A DNA stretch of 64,000 bases, taken from CAIKBL01 sp964555355. Its GTDB lineage: Bacteria; Pseudomonadota; Gammaproteobacteria; Ga0077536. The notes below the pieces were generated by a model. It was not told the DNA's origin. It saw only the letters and a program-made list of their open reading frames with translations, and searched no databases. Made by a program: the position numbers and the translations under genes. Below are positions 25,286 to 35,376 of the stretch, in pieces. The stretch covers positions 62,001-126,000 of the forward strand of contig CAZKRY010000004.1 of assembly GCA_964555355.1 (NCBI GenBank). The letters are read 5' to 3'. Numbering within the stretch: the first letter of the stretch is position 1; each line of letters opens with the position of its first letter.

Positions 25286-28200
25286 CTATTGAGCGTTCCG
25301 GTGTTCGCGCCACGAGATCTCGCCGTTAAACGGGCGTTCACGGAGTTGAATATCCGTACATTGAATCGACGCGACCGAGGTAATGCCGCAGGCGCGGCCG
25401 TCATCTGGCTTGTCTTCGTCCTCGGTGCGCATCCCGGATGAACTCAACGACACTGCCGGGACTTCAAGTTTGCCGCGGTATTCAACCGGCTCGTACACGG
25501 GTTCGTCGACGGTCCCCACATTCTTTACGGGAGTTGCAGGATACTCGACCACTTCGTCGACGGCGCAGCCATCGCAGGGAACACTACCAAACACCCCCGG
25601 AGGCGCTCCGGTGAGGAAAGATAGCCCGAGAAGCACGCTCGACCCTTCGGAGGTGCAAAGCGCGCTATCGGGTTTGTACGCGGGAATTAAGATTTCCTCC
25701 GTACCGGCCAATCCTACGCCACTGACACCGCGCTCCGCCGGAAACGAGCCATTCTCGAAATCGCGCTTCCAACCACCACTTTGCACGATTTCATCGGTTA
25801 ACGCTTCCGCCGAGGCGTACTCGACAACCGTATCGCCATTCAACGAAATGCCGTTGGAAAACGATCGAGCGTTAGTAGTGTTGACAAAATCGTCCACCGG
25901 CGTCGCGTTTTCCGAGGTATTAGAGTTGGCATCAATGAACCCATAGAGCGTCTGCTTATCCTGGGTAGTTCGATCGTCAGTGGCTTCGAATCGTCCTGAC
26001 GCGGCCACCACCCATCGGCGTTGGCGTTTATCAAGCAAAGATAGCGGCGCTTTGACAAACGGCTGATTGACATTCTCAAGTAACGGGAACGGATTGGCCC
26101 AGTCATGGGCGTCTTCCTTTTCACCGACGGTCAGGCGGTAAAGGGTTCCTTGATTAACCCCATCCGTATCCGACGCGCGACCGACGGTGCCAAAATAGAC
26201 TGCGTCGGTTTTCAAGTTGAAGTCAAAGTCATACCCCGCCATATCGCCGATAAAGGCGTCGGTTTTTTGAGCCGTGGTCGCCTCGAGATCGATAACTCGT
26301 ACGAGTCCTGCGAGCGAACTCGGACTAACGTCATCCAGACCCTTGTCCAAATTCGCGAGGTCATACACAAACACTTGCGGATAAAGACTGCCGCCGGAGG
26401 TGTAGGAGGCGGACGTCAAATTCGACGCACCGCTACCCGCAACCAAATACCATTTATTCGGTGAGCTTCCCGAGGGATTGGCGATAACCGCCAACGCCGG
26501 CACCGACGTTGTGTGCTGCAAGTTGGGCGGGGTGAGTTCGGCGAGTACGCGTGGCGGCTTTTCCGGATTGGTGATATCCAGAATCACGATCGCGGATTTG
26601 GTCTTGACGTCATCACGCGTGTCGTTGTCCGCGTTTGCCACGCCTTTCCCGTCTTGCCCGGTATCGACGAGTATCCCGGTTTCATCCGAGCCGCCGCCGT
26701 AGCGCATGGTGGCAACCAAAACGGTGCCCCAACCTTCGGGATAGTCCGGGTCGGTTTTATCAAAAATTTTCGCGTCGAACGCAATCGATGCGTTATCGAC
26801 CATATAGACATGCGAATAATCCTTGCGCGCCGACCATTGTAGGTGCGGTAACAGATTCTTCGGCACATAGGCCCAGATTTCCGCGCCGAGCGGATGTTCA
26901 ACCGCCTTCGTATCGTCTTCCGGCGCATCCGAGCCACCATCGTCAAGCACGCGCGTGGTGTCGAAGGTTTTCGTGGTGGAATCGAAGAAACCCGCATTGA
27001 AGGCGTGGATCATGCCGTCGTTGCCGCCTACATAGACAACCTGGCGACGTTTCCGGTAGTACTCGCGGAATTCACGATAGGAAGCGTCGTTCATCAATAA
27101 ATCGAAATCCTGCGCGGGTGTGCTAACGGCGATAGGCGTTGAATGGACGATGTCACCGAGGCGCATGACTTCTAAATTTCCATCCTCGGTCTTGATGTCT
27201 TCGTCACCGTCATAATCAACCACGCGCGAACGAAATTCCGTCATGCCGGACTCTTTGCCGCGCGTCCAGTCGACTAGCCTTTGCGCGGCGGCGACATTAT
27301 CCGCATCCAGCCACATGAAATTACCGGCATCGATATTGTTGGACACGAAATCGAGCACTTCATTATCGTCTGGCACGCCGTCGGTGTCGGCATCCATCCA
27401 AGTGAAAATGAATCGCTTATCGGTGGCGGCGGTATCGTATTCGCGTTGTTGCTCGATTGTGTCGTCGGGCAAATTTGAAAGTTGTTCACGTGCATTCCAA
27501 ATCGGTTTCAGCTTATTCAGCTCAACCGCCGCTTCGGCGCCGTTTGCGACATACGTGTCGTCTTTTGCGCTTTTCAAGCGAACCAGTTGCGTGCGACGGA
27601 GTGTGTCGTTGTATTCCAGCGAAATAACCTGGTCGGTTTGGTAACCTTCGAGTTTGCCTTTTACGCCCGCGTCTTCGCGAATGAGTCCTTCCGAATCGAC
27701 CCATAGCGCGTGCAAGGTGCCAATCCATTTAACTTCATGGTTGCCGGCGGCGCGTGAATCACGCTTAACCGGGTCATAGATGGCTTGGAACATCGCGCCG
27801 GTTCCGACGCGGTCGTTGGCGACCACCGCCGCGGACGTGCCCGATGACACCCGCTCCAGAATGGTATTGAAAATGGTGGCGAGCGAGGTTTCCAACGCTG
27901 CTGGATTGGTCACGAAGAAATAGTTGTCAGGAAACCCATCGCCTCCCGGCACTTCATTGCCGGATTGATCTTTGATATCCCACTCGCTTTTGAGATCCGG
28001 CTTGTTGTTACCGTTACTGTCGGTGAACCCGCCCCATTTGGCGGCGTAAAACAAAGGCGACTCTAGGACACCGGCGGGATCGGTCCCGACGGTGAAGGTA
28101 TACGACTGTGCACCAGTCTGCGATCCGGCACCTGGCGCGGCGTTACCGGGGGATGCGCATGCGACACATCCCTTAACGCCAGTGGGATCGGTAAAGTTAG

Positions 28201-30571
28201 CCCCGCCAGGGAGCGCAACCGTTGCGCGATAACCTGAATAAGCGTGAAAACCATCTTTGGTCGTACCGCTAATCACGAAACCAAACAATTGCGGAAAGCC
28301 GCCACTGATACCGGAGACAAGATTCGTGGTTACCGTGACGGTATTTGGGCTCACGTTGGTGTTGACCAAATACTCATAGGTGCCCCACACGTCTTGGTCG
28401 AAGTCGCCACCCTGTTCGCTGTCCTCCCAGTTCATCCAGAACTTGCCGTGATAAAAGCCGGTATTCGTCGCGGACGCCGTAAGATCCGTCGCACTCACCA
28501 CCTGCGTGTGGGGTCGAATGATTTTGTAGTCGACCATCGAACCCGCCCCATCATTGGACGGATTGTTCAGGGCTTCGTTGGTGTTGTTGCCGCCGGCGCG
28601 TAAGCGATATGCAGGCAGAATACGCACGACGGAGGTGCCCGTTGCTTCAGGCCCTAAGTAGGCGTTGATGACCGGTGTACTGGTCGCGAGCGACACCGCA
28701 TAGGTGGTAACGGTTTGATCACCAATAAACGACGTGCTTGTGCGCAAATCGTGGGTCTTTGCGTAATGCGCCAGGCCCGCCATGTGATAAGAACCGGTGA
28801 GGGTCGGTGCTTCCGGACACAGCCCAAAGGAATCGCCCAAGCTTGCCACCACCTTCGCCGAACACATCTCATTGGTACTCGCACCGCTGCGGCCGATGAA
28901 GTAATCGTTACCGGTGATGCCTTCGCCATCACCGATTGCTTTGGTGGCGGCCTTGACACCAGCTAGGTCGAGAATGTCCGACGAACCAGTTTGATCATCG
29001 TCATAAGAGCTGACGCTCGCATTGAACACCACGGTGTTGAGCGCGGCGCAGAAATTATCGGAATTCAGCGGATCCGTGGCCCAGGAGTCCGTGACCAGTC
29101 CCGCGATGAGTGCCGACTCCGCGCCGCCGGTATCGCCAGAAGCATCCGGCATGAATGCGTTAGTAGGTGCGCGCCCACCGGATACCTTGAAGTAGCGTAT
29201 CGCTTCCATATAAATCTCGGACATTGGGTTGCCCCAACTACGACATTTGCCGTTTGTGAAGCTCGTTTGCTGATAGCTGCAGTTGTCGCCGCTATTGGTT
29301 CCGAAATAGGTACCCCCATCATAGGAATATCCATAAATGCGCATGGCGTTCAAGGTACGGATAATGCCTGGTTGAGTGCCTGTTTTCGCAATAAAAGTGC
29401 CATTGGTCACATTGACTTCATCGGCTAAGGTGCCGACGTTTTTGCGCAAAACACCACCTGATAAGTTCTTGCGATAGGAACCCGTGATCAGCCCAAATTT
29501 AATTTGGCCGTCGAGCCCATACTTTTGGAGCAATCCTTCGGGTTTGTAATTAGTCCCGTACGCCTTGCAGTTCTCGAGATTGTTATCAACATCGACATAA
29601 GTTGGATCGCAAACCTTGACGCGCGCGATGTGGTCACGCGAATTGCTTGGTGTGCGCAACGCATCCGAATCCGGCGGATCCGAAGTCCCCGCATTGATAC
29701 CGGAGGCTGCAGCGTTATTGCCGTTAGTGCCGTCGCCGTTTTCGTTCTCCCATGTACACTGGCGCACTTCGTTGGCGGTCCACAACTGATAATTTTTACG
29801 CGCGACGCGCAACATCGGCGCGGGATTCGGCGTCTCCGTGGGGGTGGTGGAAGTCGTGCCTTGTGAACTACCGGCAGCTTTCCAGGAGACGTTACAGATG
29901 GATATGCCTTCATCCGCGTCGTCAACACCGTCGTTATCGCCCCCGTTCGCCGCATCGACCTTTAGCGAGTTGAAGGGCACGAGCTTCGCGAGGTCCGTCC
30001 CGTTGTAATATTTGACGAACGCATGCGCGTCGTTCGGTAGGTGCGCGCGCTCCAGGACTGTTGCGCTGCTCGTATCGGTCGAACGATAGCCGCCATAGAG
30101 AATTTTGCGCACGATATCCATGCGCGTCATCGACGCCCAGTTCAGAAAGTTGCCGCTCCAGGCGTCATCCAGCGTGCCTTCGCAGTAATGCTTGTTGGTG
30201 CCGCCGGCGGCGCCGACCGGATTAAATCGGGCATCCGCATCGACATACCGATAACACAAGCCCGAATGGAAGTAGCCATAATATTTGAAGGAATCTTTGT
30301 AGGTGCGCTCAACGAGCACATCGCCGCCCGGAAGTTGGCCGTCGAGGTCAGTGAAATCGTTATACGCTTCCAGAAAATACTGGTGATCCCGCGACATCGT
30401 CAGCATCACCAGTGGCGGTACGTTCTGCACGATTTCAATCGGCTGTGTCGCGTAGGTTCCCATGGTAGCGCCGGATAGGTTAGCGCTCGCCGGTGGCGCC
30501 CATAGCGCGGGCACGAAGGCACAACTTAACGCGATACCTTGGGCAAAAGCGGAAATGCGTTTAAACAACAT
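25286..30571 (-). CDS. pilY1: PilY1 type IV pilus tip adhesin
   Basis: 1761 residues, longer than the roughly 1160 of Pseudomonas PilY1. A signal peptide (ALSCAFVPALWAPPASA) is followed by PilY1-type N-terminal sequence (VPPLVMLTMSRDHQYFLEAY), a large variable central region, then the C-terminal PilC/PilY1 beta-propeller (VVYVGGNDGMIHAFNAGFF, EIWAYVPKNLLPHLQW, VATMRYGGG). A calcium-loop motif DxDxDGxxD (DADTDGVPD) sits near residue 1060. PilY1 primes pilus assembly with minor pilins and senses surfaces. SD GGAGAG precedes the ATG. Second gene from the end of the operon. Confidence 0.93.
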   Translation of the reverse strand: MLFKRISAFAQGIALSCAFVPALWAPPASANLSGATMGTYATQPIEIVQNVPPLVMLTMSRDHQYFLEAYNDFTDLDGQLPGGDVLVERTYKDSFKYYGYFHSGLCYRYVDADARFNPVGAAGGTNKHYCEGTLDDAWSGNFLNWASMTRMDIVRKILYGGYRSTDTSSATVLERAHLPNDAHAFVKYYNGTDLAKLVPFNSLKVDAANGGDNDGVDDADEGISICNVSWKAAGSSQGTTSTTPTETPNPAPMLRVARKNYQLWTANEVRQCTWENENGDGTNGNNAAASGINAGTSDPPDSDALRTPSNSRDHIARVKVCDPTYVDVDNNLENCKAYGTNYKPEGLLQKYGLDGQIKFGLITGSYRKNLSGGVLRKNVGTLADEVNVTNGTFIAKTGTQPGIIRTLNAMRIYGYSYDGGTYFGTNSGDNCSYQQTSFTNGKCRSWGNPMSEIYMEAIRYFKVSGGRAPTNAFMPDASGDTGGAESALIAGLVTDSWATDPLNSDNFCAALNTVVFNASVSSYDDDQTGSSDILDLAGVKAATKAIGDGEGITGNDYFIGRSGASTNEMCSAKVVASLGDSFGLCPEAPTLTGSYHMAGLAHYAKTHDLRTSTSFIGDQTVTTYAVSLATSTPVINAYLGPEATGTSVVRILPAYRLRAGGNNTNEALNNPSNDGAGSMVDYKIIRPHTQVVSATDLTASATNTGFYHGKFWMNWEDSEQGGDFDQDVWGTYEYLVNTNVSPNTVTVTTNLVSGISGGFPQLFGFVISGTTKDGFHAYSGYRATVALPGGANFTDPTGVKGCVACASPGNAAPGAGSQTGAQSYTFTVGTDPAGVLESPLFYAAKWGGFTDSNGNNKPDLKSEWDIKDQSGNEVPGGDGFPDNYFFVTNPAALETSLATIFNTILERVSSGTSAAVVANDRVGTGAMFQAIYDPVKRDSRAAGNHEVKWIGTLHALWVDSEGLIREDAGVKGKLEGYQTDQVISLEYNDTLRRTQLVRLKSAKDDTYVANGAEAAVELNKLKPIWNAREQLSNLPDDTIEQQREYDTAATDKRFIFTWMDADTDGVPDDNEVLDFVSNNIDAGNFMWLDADNVAAAQRLVDWTRGKESGMTEFRSRVVDYDGDEDIKTEDGNLEVMRLGDIVHSTPIAVSTPAQDFDLLMNDASYREFREYYRKRRQVVYVGGNDGMIHAFNAGFFDSTTKTFDTTRVLDDGGSDAPEDDTKAVEHPLGAEIWAYVPKNLLPHLQWSARKDYSHVYMVDNASIAFDAKIFDKTDPDYPEGWGTVLVATMRYGGGSDETGILVDTGQDGKGVANADNDTRDDVKTKSAIVILDITNPEKPPRVLAELTPPNLQHTTSVPALAVIANPSGSSPNKWYLVAGSGASNLTSASYTSGGSLYPQVFVYDLANLDKGLDDVSPSSLAGLVRVIDLEATTAQKTDAFIGDMAGYDFDFNLKTDAVYFGTVGRASDTDGVNQGTLYRLTVGEKEDAHDWANPFPLLENVNQPFVKAPLSLLDKRQRRWVVAASGRFEATDDRTTQDKQTLYGFIDANSNTSENATPVDDFVNTTNARSFSNGISLNGDTVVEYASAEALTDEIVQSGGWKRDFENGSFPAERGVSGVGLAGTEEILIPAYKPDSALCTSEGSSVLLGLSFLTGAPPGVFGSVPCDGCAVDEVVEYPATPVKNVGTVDEPVYEPVEYRGKLEVPAVSLSSSGMRTEDEDKPDDGRACGITSVASIQCTDIQLRERPFNGEISWREHRNAQ

Positions 30572-30602
30572 GAGACTCTCCTAAGAAGCGCGCGGTTTGC
30601 TA

Positions 30603-31256
30603 CTAGTAATCGCGCACGCGAAATTCAGCGGTGGTCGTCACTTCGGCATTGCCTGGCGCGCGGCCGACGGAGCGAATGTGGTAGACGTAATAGCGAGAAA
30701 CCGAACTACCGCCACCGCCCGAGTAGGCTGCTGCGTAGTTACCGGAGGCGGTACTGACTAAGCCGGTCTTGGTGATCCAAACGTCTGCACGAACATCTTC
30801 TGGGTCGAGCACGCCATCCGCATCTTCGTCGGCGAAGAATCGAAAGTCGGGTGTGACGCTGCGTTCGGCAAAGTTTGCACAATCGGCATCCGTGAGATCA
30901 CAAAGCTTGAAATTGCCATTGGCCGGCATATCTTCCGGATCAGTGCTGGTGATACCGTACTCGGATGCTGTGAAGTTCGTCAGCGAATCCACCGCAAATT
31001 CCGCATCAGGCATTCCGCCTCCCAAAAACGCCGGCCACGCCCGCTCTGCGGAATGGGCTTCCAGAATCGGACCGATTAGCGTCCGTACCGCCTCCGAATT
31101 CTGAAACGCGCGACGGTTGAGCGCGGTATTGGTCGTCATCTTCAAATCGAGCGTGGTGGAACGCATCGCAACCACCGCCACCATAGTCATAACCAACAGC
31201 AAGATGAGTGCCACGATCAACGCCAGTCCGCGTTGGGGAGCGAGCCGAGTATTCAT
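30603..31256 (-). CDS. pilX: Type IV pilus minor pilin PilX
   Basis: 217 residues. It has the PilX N-terminus (PQRGLALIVALILLLVMTMV), a type III-like signal with Gly before a hydrophobic helix, and the following AMRSTTLDLKMTTN block. It forms part of the minor-pilin complex with PilV, PilW, FimT/U and PilY1. Start overlaps the pilW stop by four bases. Confidence 0.9.
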   Translation of the reverse strand: MNTRLAPQRGLALIVALILLLVMTMVAVVAMRSTTLDLKMTTNTALNRRAFQNSEAVRTLIGPILEAHSAERAWPAFLGGGMPDAEFAVDSLTNFTASEYGITSTDPEDMPANGNFKLCDLTDADCANFAERSVTPDFRFFADEDADGVLDPEDVRADVWITKTGLVSTASGNYAAAYSGGGGSSVSRYYVYHIRSVGRAPGNAEVTTTAEFRVRDY

Positions 31257-32365
31257 CGTTTATTCCTAGTGTTATTGCGTGACTGCACCGACGCCGAGAA
31301 CTGCTTGCGACGGAATTGTTCGTCCGCCGCAACCGGCGTGTACTCAAGCCCCGCGCCATCATCACCGCCATAGAGCTGATAGGTTTTGGTATCGGCGAAC
31401 GTCACATCGCGCTCGCTATTGCGTAGCACTAAACTTACTCGAGCATCGATGACCTTATCCCAATTTGCACCGGCTATTCCGTCGTTGATGTCGGTGGCGC
31501 TTAGGTAGCGATTCGGCGAGCGATCGTTGTTATCGTCCACCCCGTAAATCACTTGCAATTGTTCGACGCCGGCGATGACGTCTTCTTGAATTAACGCACC
31601 GTCTCGCAAGATGAGTCTCGCGAGCGTTGGGACTTGGTCGTCGCCGGCATCGCACACCGTAGAGTCGCCCGCTTCCTGCGACGCGCAATTGCGGATGAAA
31701 TAAGCCACAAAGTTGAAATCATAATTCGCGACTTGTTCGTCATAAGGACCGGGGTCCGGTACGACCAGATCACGCCCTTCGGTGTCGGCAGGTTCGTCGA
31801 CCACATCTTCAAACGACGCCCCATCTAAAATGGTGGCCCCATAGCCAGCTTTCGCGCGCACAAACTGCAGATTGTCATGCGCCTGAACGTAGACATCGTT
31901 ACGGCGATCAGAGCCCGCGTAACGCAAAATGAGGATATCGGTGTTCGGGTGATAGTCAGCGTCCGCAATACAATCAAGCGGCGTATCATCGGCACCGTCG
32001 AACCCCTCAATGCCAAAACCCGCCTTGGCTGCATCCGCTGCCTTGGCGATTACCGGACTTTCCGTGCAGTCATCGGCAAGCGCCGGCGCGGTCACCGTGA
32101 CGCTGTCTTGCTGCGTTCCGCCCCAGTGGCCCGCCATGCGGAGTGAATAATTCAGTTGGTTGAAGGCGTAGCGCGAATTTTCGTTTAAGACGGTAGCGCC
32201 TTCTTGGATGCGATAGGCCTGCTTATTGCTCACAAACAATTGGATGATGCCGGCAAGCAGAATCAGACCAACCGTAATCGATACCATCAACTCAACCAGT
32301 GTGATCCCACGCACGGCATGACGGCGGCGAGTGTTGGGAGGCAGCATGTGCTTAGATTCCATCAT
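31253..32365 (-). CDS. pilW: Type IV pilus minor pilin PilW
   Basis: 370 residues. Prepilin motif GITLVELMVSITVGLILLAG after a basic leader, then LFVSNKQAYRIQEGATVLNENSRYAFNQL split here to the diagnostic NENSRYAF. PilW is a minor pilin of the tip complex. Several Met codons lie close together (32365, 32362, 32347); the first overlaps the pilV end by 14 bases. A DDNNDRSPNRY segment near the C-terminus is acidic. Confidence 0.9.
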   Translation of the reverse strand: MMESKHMLPPNTRRRHAVRGITLVELMVSITVGLILLAGIIQLFVSNKQAYRIQEGATVLNENSRYAFNQLNYSLRMAGHWGGTQQDSVTVTAPALADDCTESPVIAKAADAAKAGFGIEGFDGADDTPLDCIADADYHPNTDILILRYAGSDRRNDVYVQAHDNLQFVRAKAGYGATILDGASFEDVVDEPADTEGRDLVVPDPGPYDEQVANYDFNFVAYFIRNCASQEAGDSTVCDAGDDQVPTLARLILRDGALIQEDVIAGVEQLQVIYGVDDNNDRSPNRYLSATDINDGIAGANWDKVIDARVSLVLRNSERDVTFADTKTYQLYGGDDGAGLEYTPVAADEQFRRKQFSASVQSRNNTRNKR

Positions 32366-32981
32366 CGGTCATATCCGCATAAGGGGTAACGCGTAAGTAC
32401 ACGCGCTTCAACGCGGTATCGTCGACTTCCTGGTCACCATCACCGTCTGAATCGACCAAATCGTCTTCGCCGGTGGTGCGCTCAATCCAAGTGACCTTGA
32501 TTACATAGACGCCACCCGCGTTATCACAGTCCCAACCAGTTGGGTCGCCATCGTCCGGCGTGGAGTCTATACACACAACGCCGGAACCTCCGGGCAACAA
32601 ATCGCCGTTCGATTCCGTAGGTCCTTCGGGGTCATCGGCACCCTTCGTGACATTGTTCCAACTCACGAGGTCGAATCTCGCGAGTTCTTGCCGATTGCAA
32701 GATTCTTTGAGGCAGTTTTTGAGGTAGGTCGTCGGCATGGCGCCCGCAACGTTGTACAGACCATCCACCAAGCCTGCGGGATTACCGCGCATGCGATCTG
32801 CCATCGCTTCGGCTTGTGAAACAGCCGTCGCGCGTAATTGCGAACCCTGCGTATGGCGCATTCCGCTAACTTGCAAGCCGGCGATTCCGAGTAGCCCGAT
32901 CGAGAAAATTACGATCGCGATCAGGATTTCGAGCAGGGTAAAACCGCGCGAAGGTTGTCTGTGCAACTGGCGGGCAATCAT
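32352..32981 (-). CDS. pilV: Type IV pilus minor pilin PilV
   Basis: 209 residues. Prepilin motif GFTLLEILIAIVIFSIGLLG followed by AGLQVSGMR and AVSQAEAMADRMRGNP, the PilV signature. Four cysteines lie in the variable part. Start overlaps the preceding fimT stop by four bases. Confidence 0.9.
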   Translation of the reverse strand: MIARQLHRQPSRGFTLLEILIAIVIFSIGLLGIAGLQVSGMRHTQGSQLRATAVSQAEAMADRMRGNPAGLVDGLYNVAGAMPTTYLKNCLKESCNRQELARFDLVSWNNVTKGADDPEGPTESNGDLLPGGSGVVCIDSTPDDGDPTGWDCDNAGGVYVIKVTWIERTTGEDDLVDSDGDGDQEVDDTALKRVYLRVTPYADMTDDGI

Positions 32982-33586
32982 TCAGGGCACTCCAAGGGAT
33001 CGCCGGTCGGCGTGGTATAGCTCGTCGCTGTCCGTCCGGTAGGGGTAATCGTTAACGCACGCGCATGATTGGCGCCACGGTGATCGCAGACCACGAAGTA
33101 AGCATCTTCCGCATCGCATTCACCGGGCTCACCTGCATCGTCGCAGCGTGCGGCACCTGCGCTATTAAAGGCGATGAGCTTTGAGACGCTCGAGCCACCG
33201 GTAAGCGAAGTGCTGCCCGGCGCCGCAGCTTCCACCGCCAAGATGCAATCGGTGGTAGCGTCTTCCGCGCAGCCGTTTTCGTCATCGTCGATATCGGCGT
33301 CTAGATCCCCGTTGCGATCGACAAACACGATTAGTCCTTCGCCCCAGTCAGCGTCATCGTTACAGCTTTTGCCATCGGTTGAGGCGCACACCACGGTGAG
33401 GCGGTTATGTTTAACGGCCTCGCTGCGGGCCAATGCGAGCAGGCTATTGAACGCATTCACCTCGGAGGTGATGCGATTATTCAGAATGAACTGATTCATG
33501 GCGGGCACACCGACCGCGAGCAAGGTGCCGAGCACGGCCACGGTTAGCATGAGCTCAATGATGGTAAAGCCGGCGAGTTTTCTCAT
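32978..33586 (-). CDS. fimT: Minor pilin FimT/FimU (GspH-like)
   Basis: 202 residues. Prepilin motif GFTIIELMLTVAVLGTLLA with Glu5, then VPAMNQFILNNRITSEVN and ALARSEAVKHN, the GspH/FimT domain hallmark. It is the first gene of the pilus operon and primes the minor-pilin complex. It is divergent from an Irr-like regulator gene. Confidence 0.9.
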   Translation of the reverse strand: MRKLAGFTIIELMLTVAVLGTLLAVGVPAMNQFILNNRITSEVNAFNSLLALARSEAVKHNRLTVVCASTDGKSCNDDADWGEGLIVFVDRNGDLDADIDDDENGCAEDATTDCILAVEAAAPGSTSLTGGSSVSKLIAFNSAGAARCDDAGEPGECDAEDAYFVVCDHRGANHARALTITPTGRTATSYTTPTGDPLECPE

Positions 33587-33777
33587 GCCGACAGTATCGG
33601 CGCGCGCTGCTTAAGGCGCACGGGCGGGTCGGTCGAACGGTAGTCAGAACGCGATGAACGGTATTACGAGCGCAGGGTGCCCAGCTCGGCGTGCGACGGG
33701 CGTCACATTTTGTGACTGGCCGCGATCGGCGGACCGGCATTCTAGACAGGGGGAGAGTGCGGGCTATACTGCGCTGC

Positions 33778-34209
33778 ATGCAAGAGCCATCCACCCACGC
33801 ACACGCCCAGCTAACGCTTGCTCGGCTGCTCGATGCACATGGCATCTTGCCGACGCCGCAGCGGGTGGAATTGGCCGCGCTATTGCTTGCGACACGCCAA
33901 CATGTGTCGGCCGAGCAAATCATCGCGAAAGCGCGGGCGGTTGGGTTGTCGGTTTCCAAAGCAACGGTGTACAACACGCTCGGTCTATTTGCCGAACGAG
34001 GCTTGGTGCGTGAGGTGATCGTGGATGCCGCGCGTGCGTTTTATGACTCCAATATAGAGCCACACCACCATTTTTATAATGTCGATGAAGGCACGTTGAC
34101 CGATATCCCGCTATCCGAAATTCGTTTGCAGGAGCTGCCTGAACCACCGCCAGGTACGATGGCCGATGGGGTGGACATCGTTATTCGAGTGCGTAACCGC
34201 CAGAAGTGA
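33778..34209 (+). CDS. Fur-family regulator, Irr-like
   Basis: 143 residues from the ATG giving MQEPSTHAHAQLTLARLL, with a TATACT box 8 bases upstream suggesting a very short leader. Winged helix: LPTPQRVELAALLL, VSAEQIIAKA, VSKATVYNTLGLFAERGLVRE. The dimerisation part has HHHFYNVDEGTLTDIP, the HHH pattern of Irr-type proteins. It contains no cysteine, so it lacks the structural CxxC zinc site of classical Fur and PerR. Irr proteins respond to haem or iron status; the ligand and targets here are unknown. Divergent from the pilus operon. Confidence 0.85.
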   Translation: MQEPSTHAHAQLTLARLLDAHGILPTPQRVELAALLLATRQHVSAEQIIAKARAVGLSVSKATVYNTLGLFAERGLVREVIVDAARAFYDSNIEPHHHFYNVDEGTLTDIPLSEIRLQELPEPPPGTMADGVDIVIRVRNRQK

Positions 34210-34254
34210 TTCCGCCCAAGCGGGGTCCTCAGTTATCATGCACCCGCCGTCCTT

Positions 34255-34330
<76 letters not shown>

Positions 34331-34342
34331 TAAAAAACTATA

Positions 34343-34376
34343 AGAATTAGAAATTTAAAGGTGTCTAATTCTTTTC
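34343..34376. terminator. AT-rich bidirectional terminator after tRNA-Thr
   Basis: A perfect 9-bp stem AGAATTAGA / TCTAATTCT with a 12-base loop. On the plus strand a T-run follows (TTTTCTT counting the stem end) and ends the tRNA-Thr transcript. On the minus strand the stem is followed by TTATAGTTTTTT and would end the convergent gene whose stop lies inside the stem. Confidence 0.75.
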
Positions 34377-34760
34377 TTCGACGCCGTAATTCCACTCTCC
34401 ATGTTCTTCAAGAAGAACTTTCTCACCGCGGGATACATGGAGCAGACCGTCGTCGGTCACGATATACACCGTATCCCCGCGCTGAAAGCGATAGTGTAAA
34501 AACTGACAGGGCGTTTCCCCGTCCGCGCACATCCGGAACACTTCCTCGCCTTCGAGCGATAGCGTGGCGCCGCTCGTGCGATGCACTTCGCGGTAGCCGA
34601 CGTCCGGACAGCCCACTACCCCTTCCTCGCAGCGCACGTCAATCGATATCACGTACGACGGCGTGGTGAGTGTCATCACTGCTTGCGCGGCGCTCGTCGC
34701 AATTCCTAGCGTTAACGCGATTAAGGCGGTGAGCTCACTAGTCCTCTTAAATGTCTTCAC
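34365..34760 (-). CDS. Secreted protein of unknown function
   Basis: 131 residues. A signal peptide ending about ATSAAQA is followed by a small domain with four cysteines (VRCEEGVVGCPDVGYREVH, MCADGETPCQFLHY) and a C-terminal part rich in beta-strand pattern (FQRGDTVYIVTDDGLLHVSRGE). I do not recognise the family. It overlaps the upstream gene by four bases (ATGA), so the two are probably made together. Confidence 0.7.
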   Translation of the reverse strand: MKTFKRTSELTALIALTLGIATSAAQAVMTLTTPSYVISIDVRCEEGVVGCPDVGYREVHRTSGATLSLEGEEVFRMCADGETPCQFLHYRFQRGDTVYIVTDDGLLHVSRGEKVLLEEHGEWNYGVEEKN

Positions 34761-35290
34761 GGCGCCGGCAACTGTTGCGGATCAAATTCGCACCATTCGG
34801 CCGCTTTTAGCAACGTGGCCGTGAATCCGCTCAGCGAAAACGCGGCAAGCGTCCTTGGTTTATCGTGTTCAGTCTTTTGTACTTCGAGGGAGCTGGCGCT
34901 CTTTAGCGCCGCAATCAAATCGCCCACCAACCCGCTGGGGATCGATGCCGCGACAAAGGAGTCGCCATATTCGTCCCGACCTTCGTGAACAGATAACTCA
35001 TCGCCCAAGTGATGTGGCTTGCGGTTGATGAGAAGTGCGAGTTCATCATTCGGTACGACGGACGGCGCATAGCCGCGCATCGTCAGCGGCTCATAAGCAG
35101 CGGCAGCATTGAATCCACCGCGTTCGAAACTCAGGCTAAATGTGTCATTGCCGTCGCCGCCGGTGACCATTCGGCAACGCGCATTTTCCACGCTGACGTG
35201 CCAATCTTTGTGCGACCAAAATTCTTCGGCGCACGCGCTGTCTGTCAACGTCAATACTGTGAGCGCGAGAATTGCAAATTGGATTTGCAT
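34757..35290 (-). CDS. Secreted protein of unknown function
   Basis: 177 residues with a Sec signal peptide (ILALTVLTLTDSACA). The mature protein has two conserved-looking cysteines (NARCRMVTGGDGNDTF and EWCEFDPQQLP) and no domain I can name. Its pattern, including GLVGDLIAALKSASSLEV and a final TATLLKAAEWCEF, recalls small periplasmic proteins that report on sample-specific inhibition, but no function is claimed. Coupled to the downstream secreted protein. Confidence 0.7.
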   Translation of the reverse strand: MQIQFAILALTVLTLTDSACAEEFWSHKDWHVSVENARCRMVTGGDGNDTFSLSFERGGFNAAAAYEPLTMRGYAPSVVPNDELALLINRKPHHLGDELSVHEGRDEYGDSFVAASIPSGLVGDLIAALKSASSLEVQKTEHDKPRTLAAFSLSGFTATLLKAAEWCEFDPQQLPAP

Positions 35291-35376
35291 GGCAGTACTC
35301 CTAAAGAAGAAACGGCAGTGAGCTAATCGAAGAGCTTTAGTCCGCAGCCTTGTCGATTCAATTGCGCCATGTCCAA

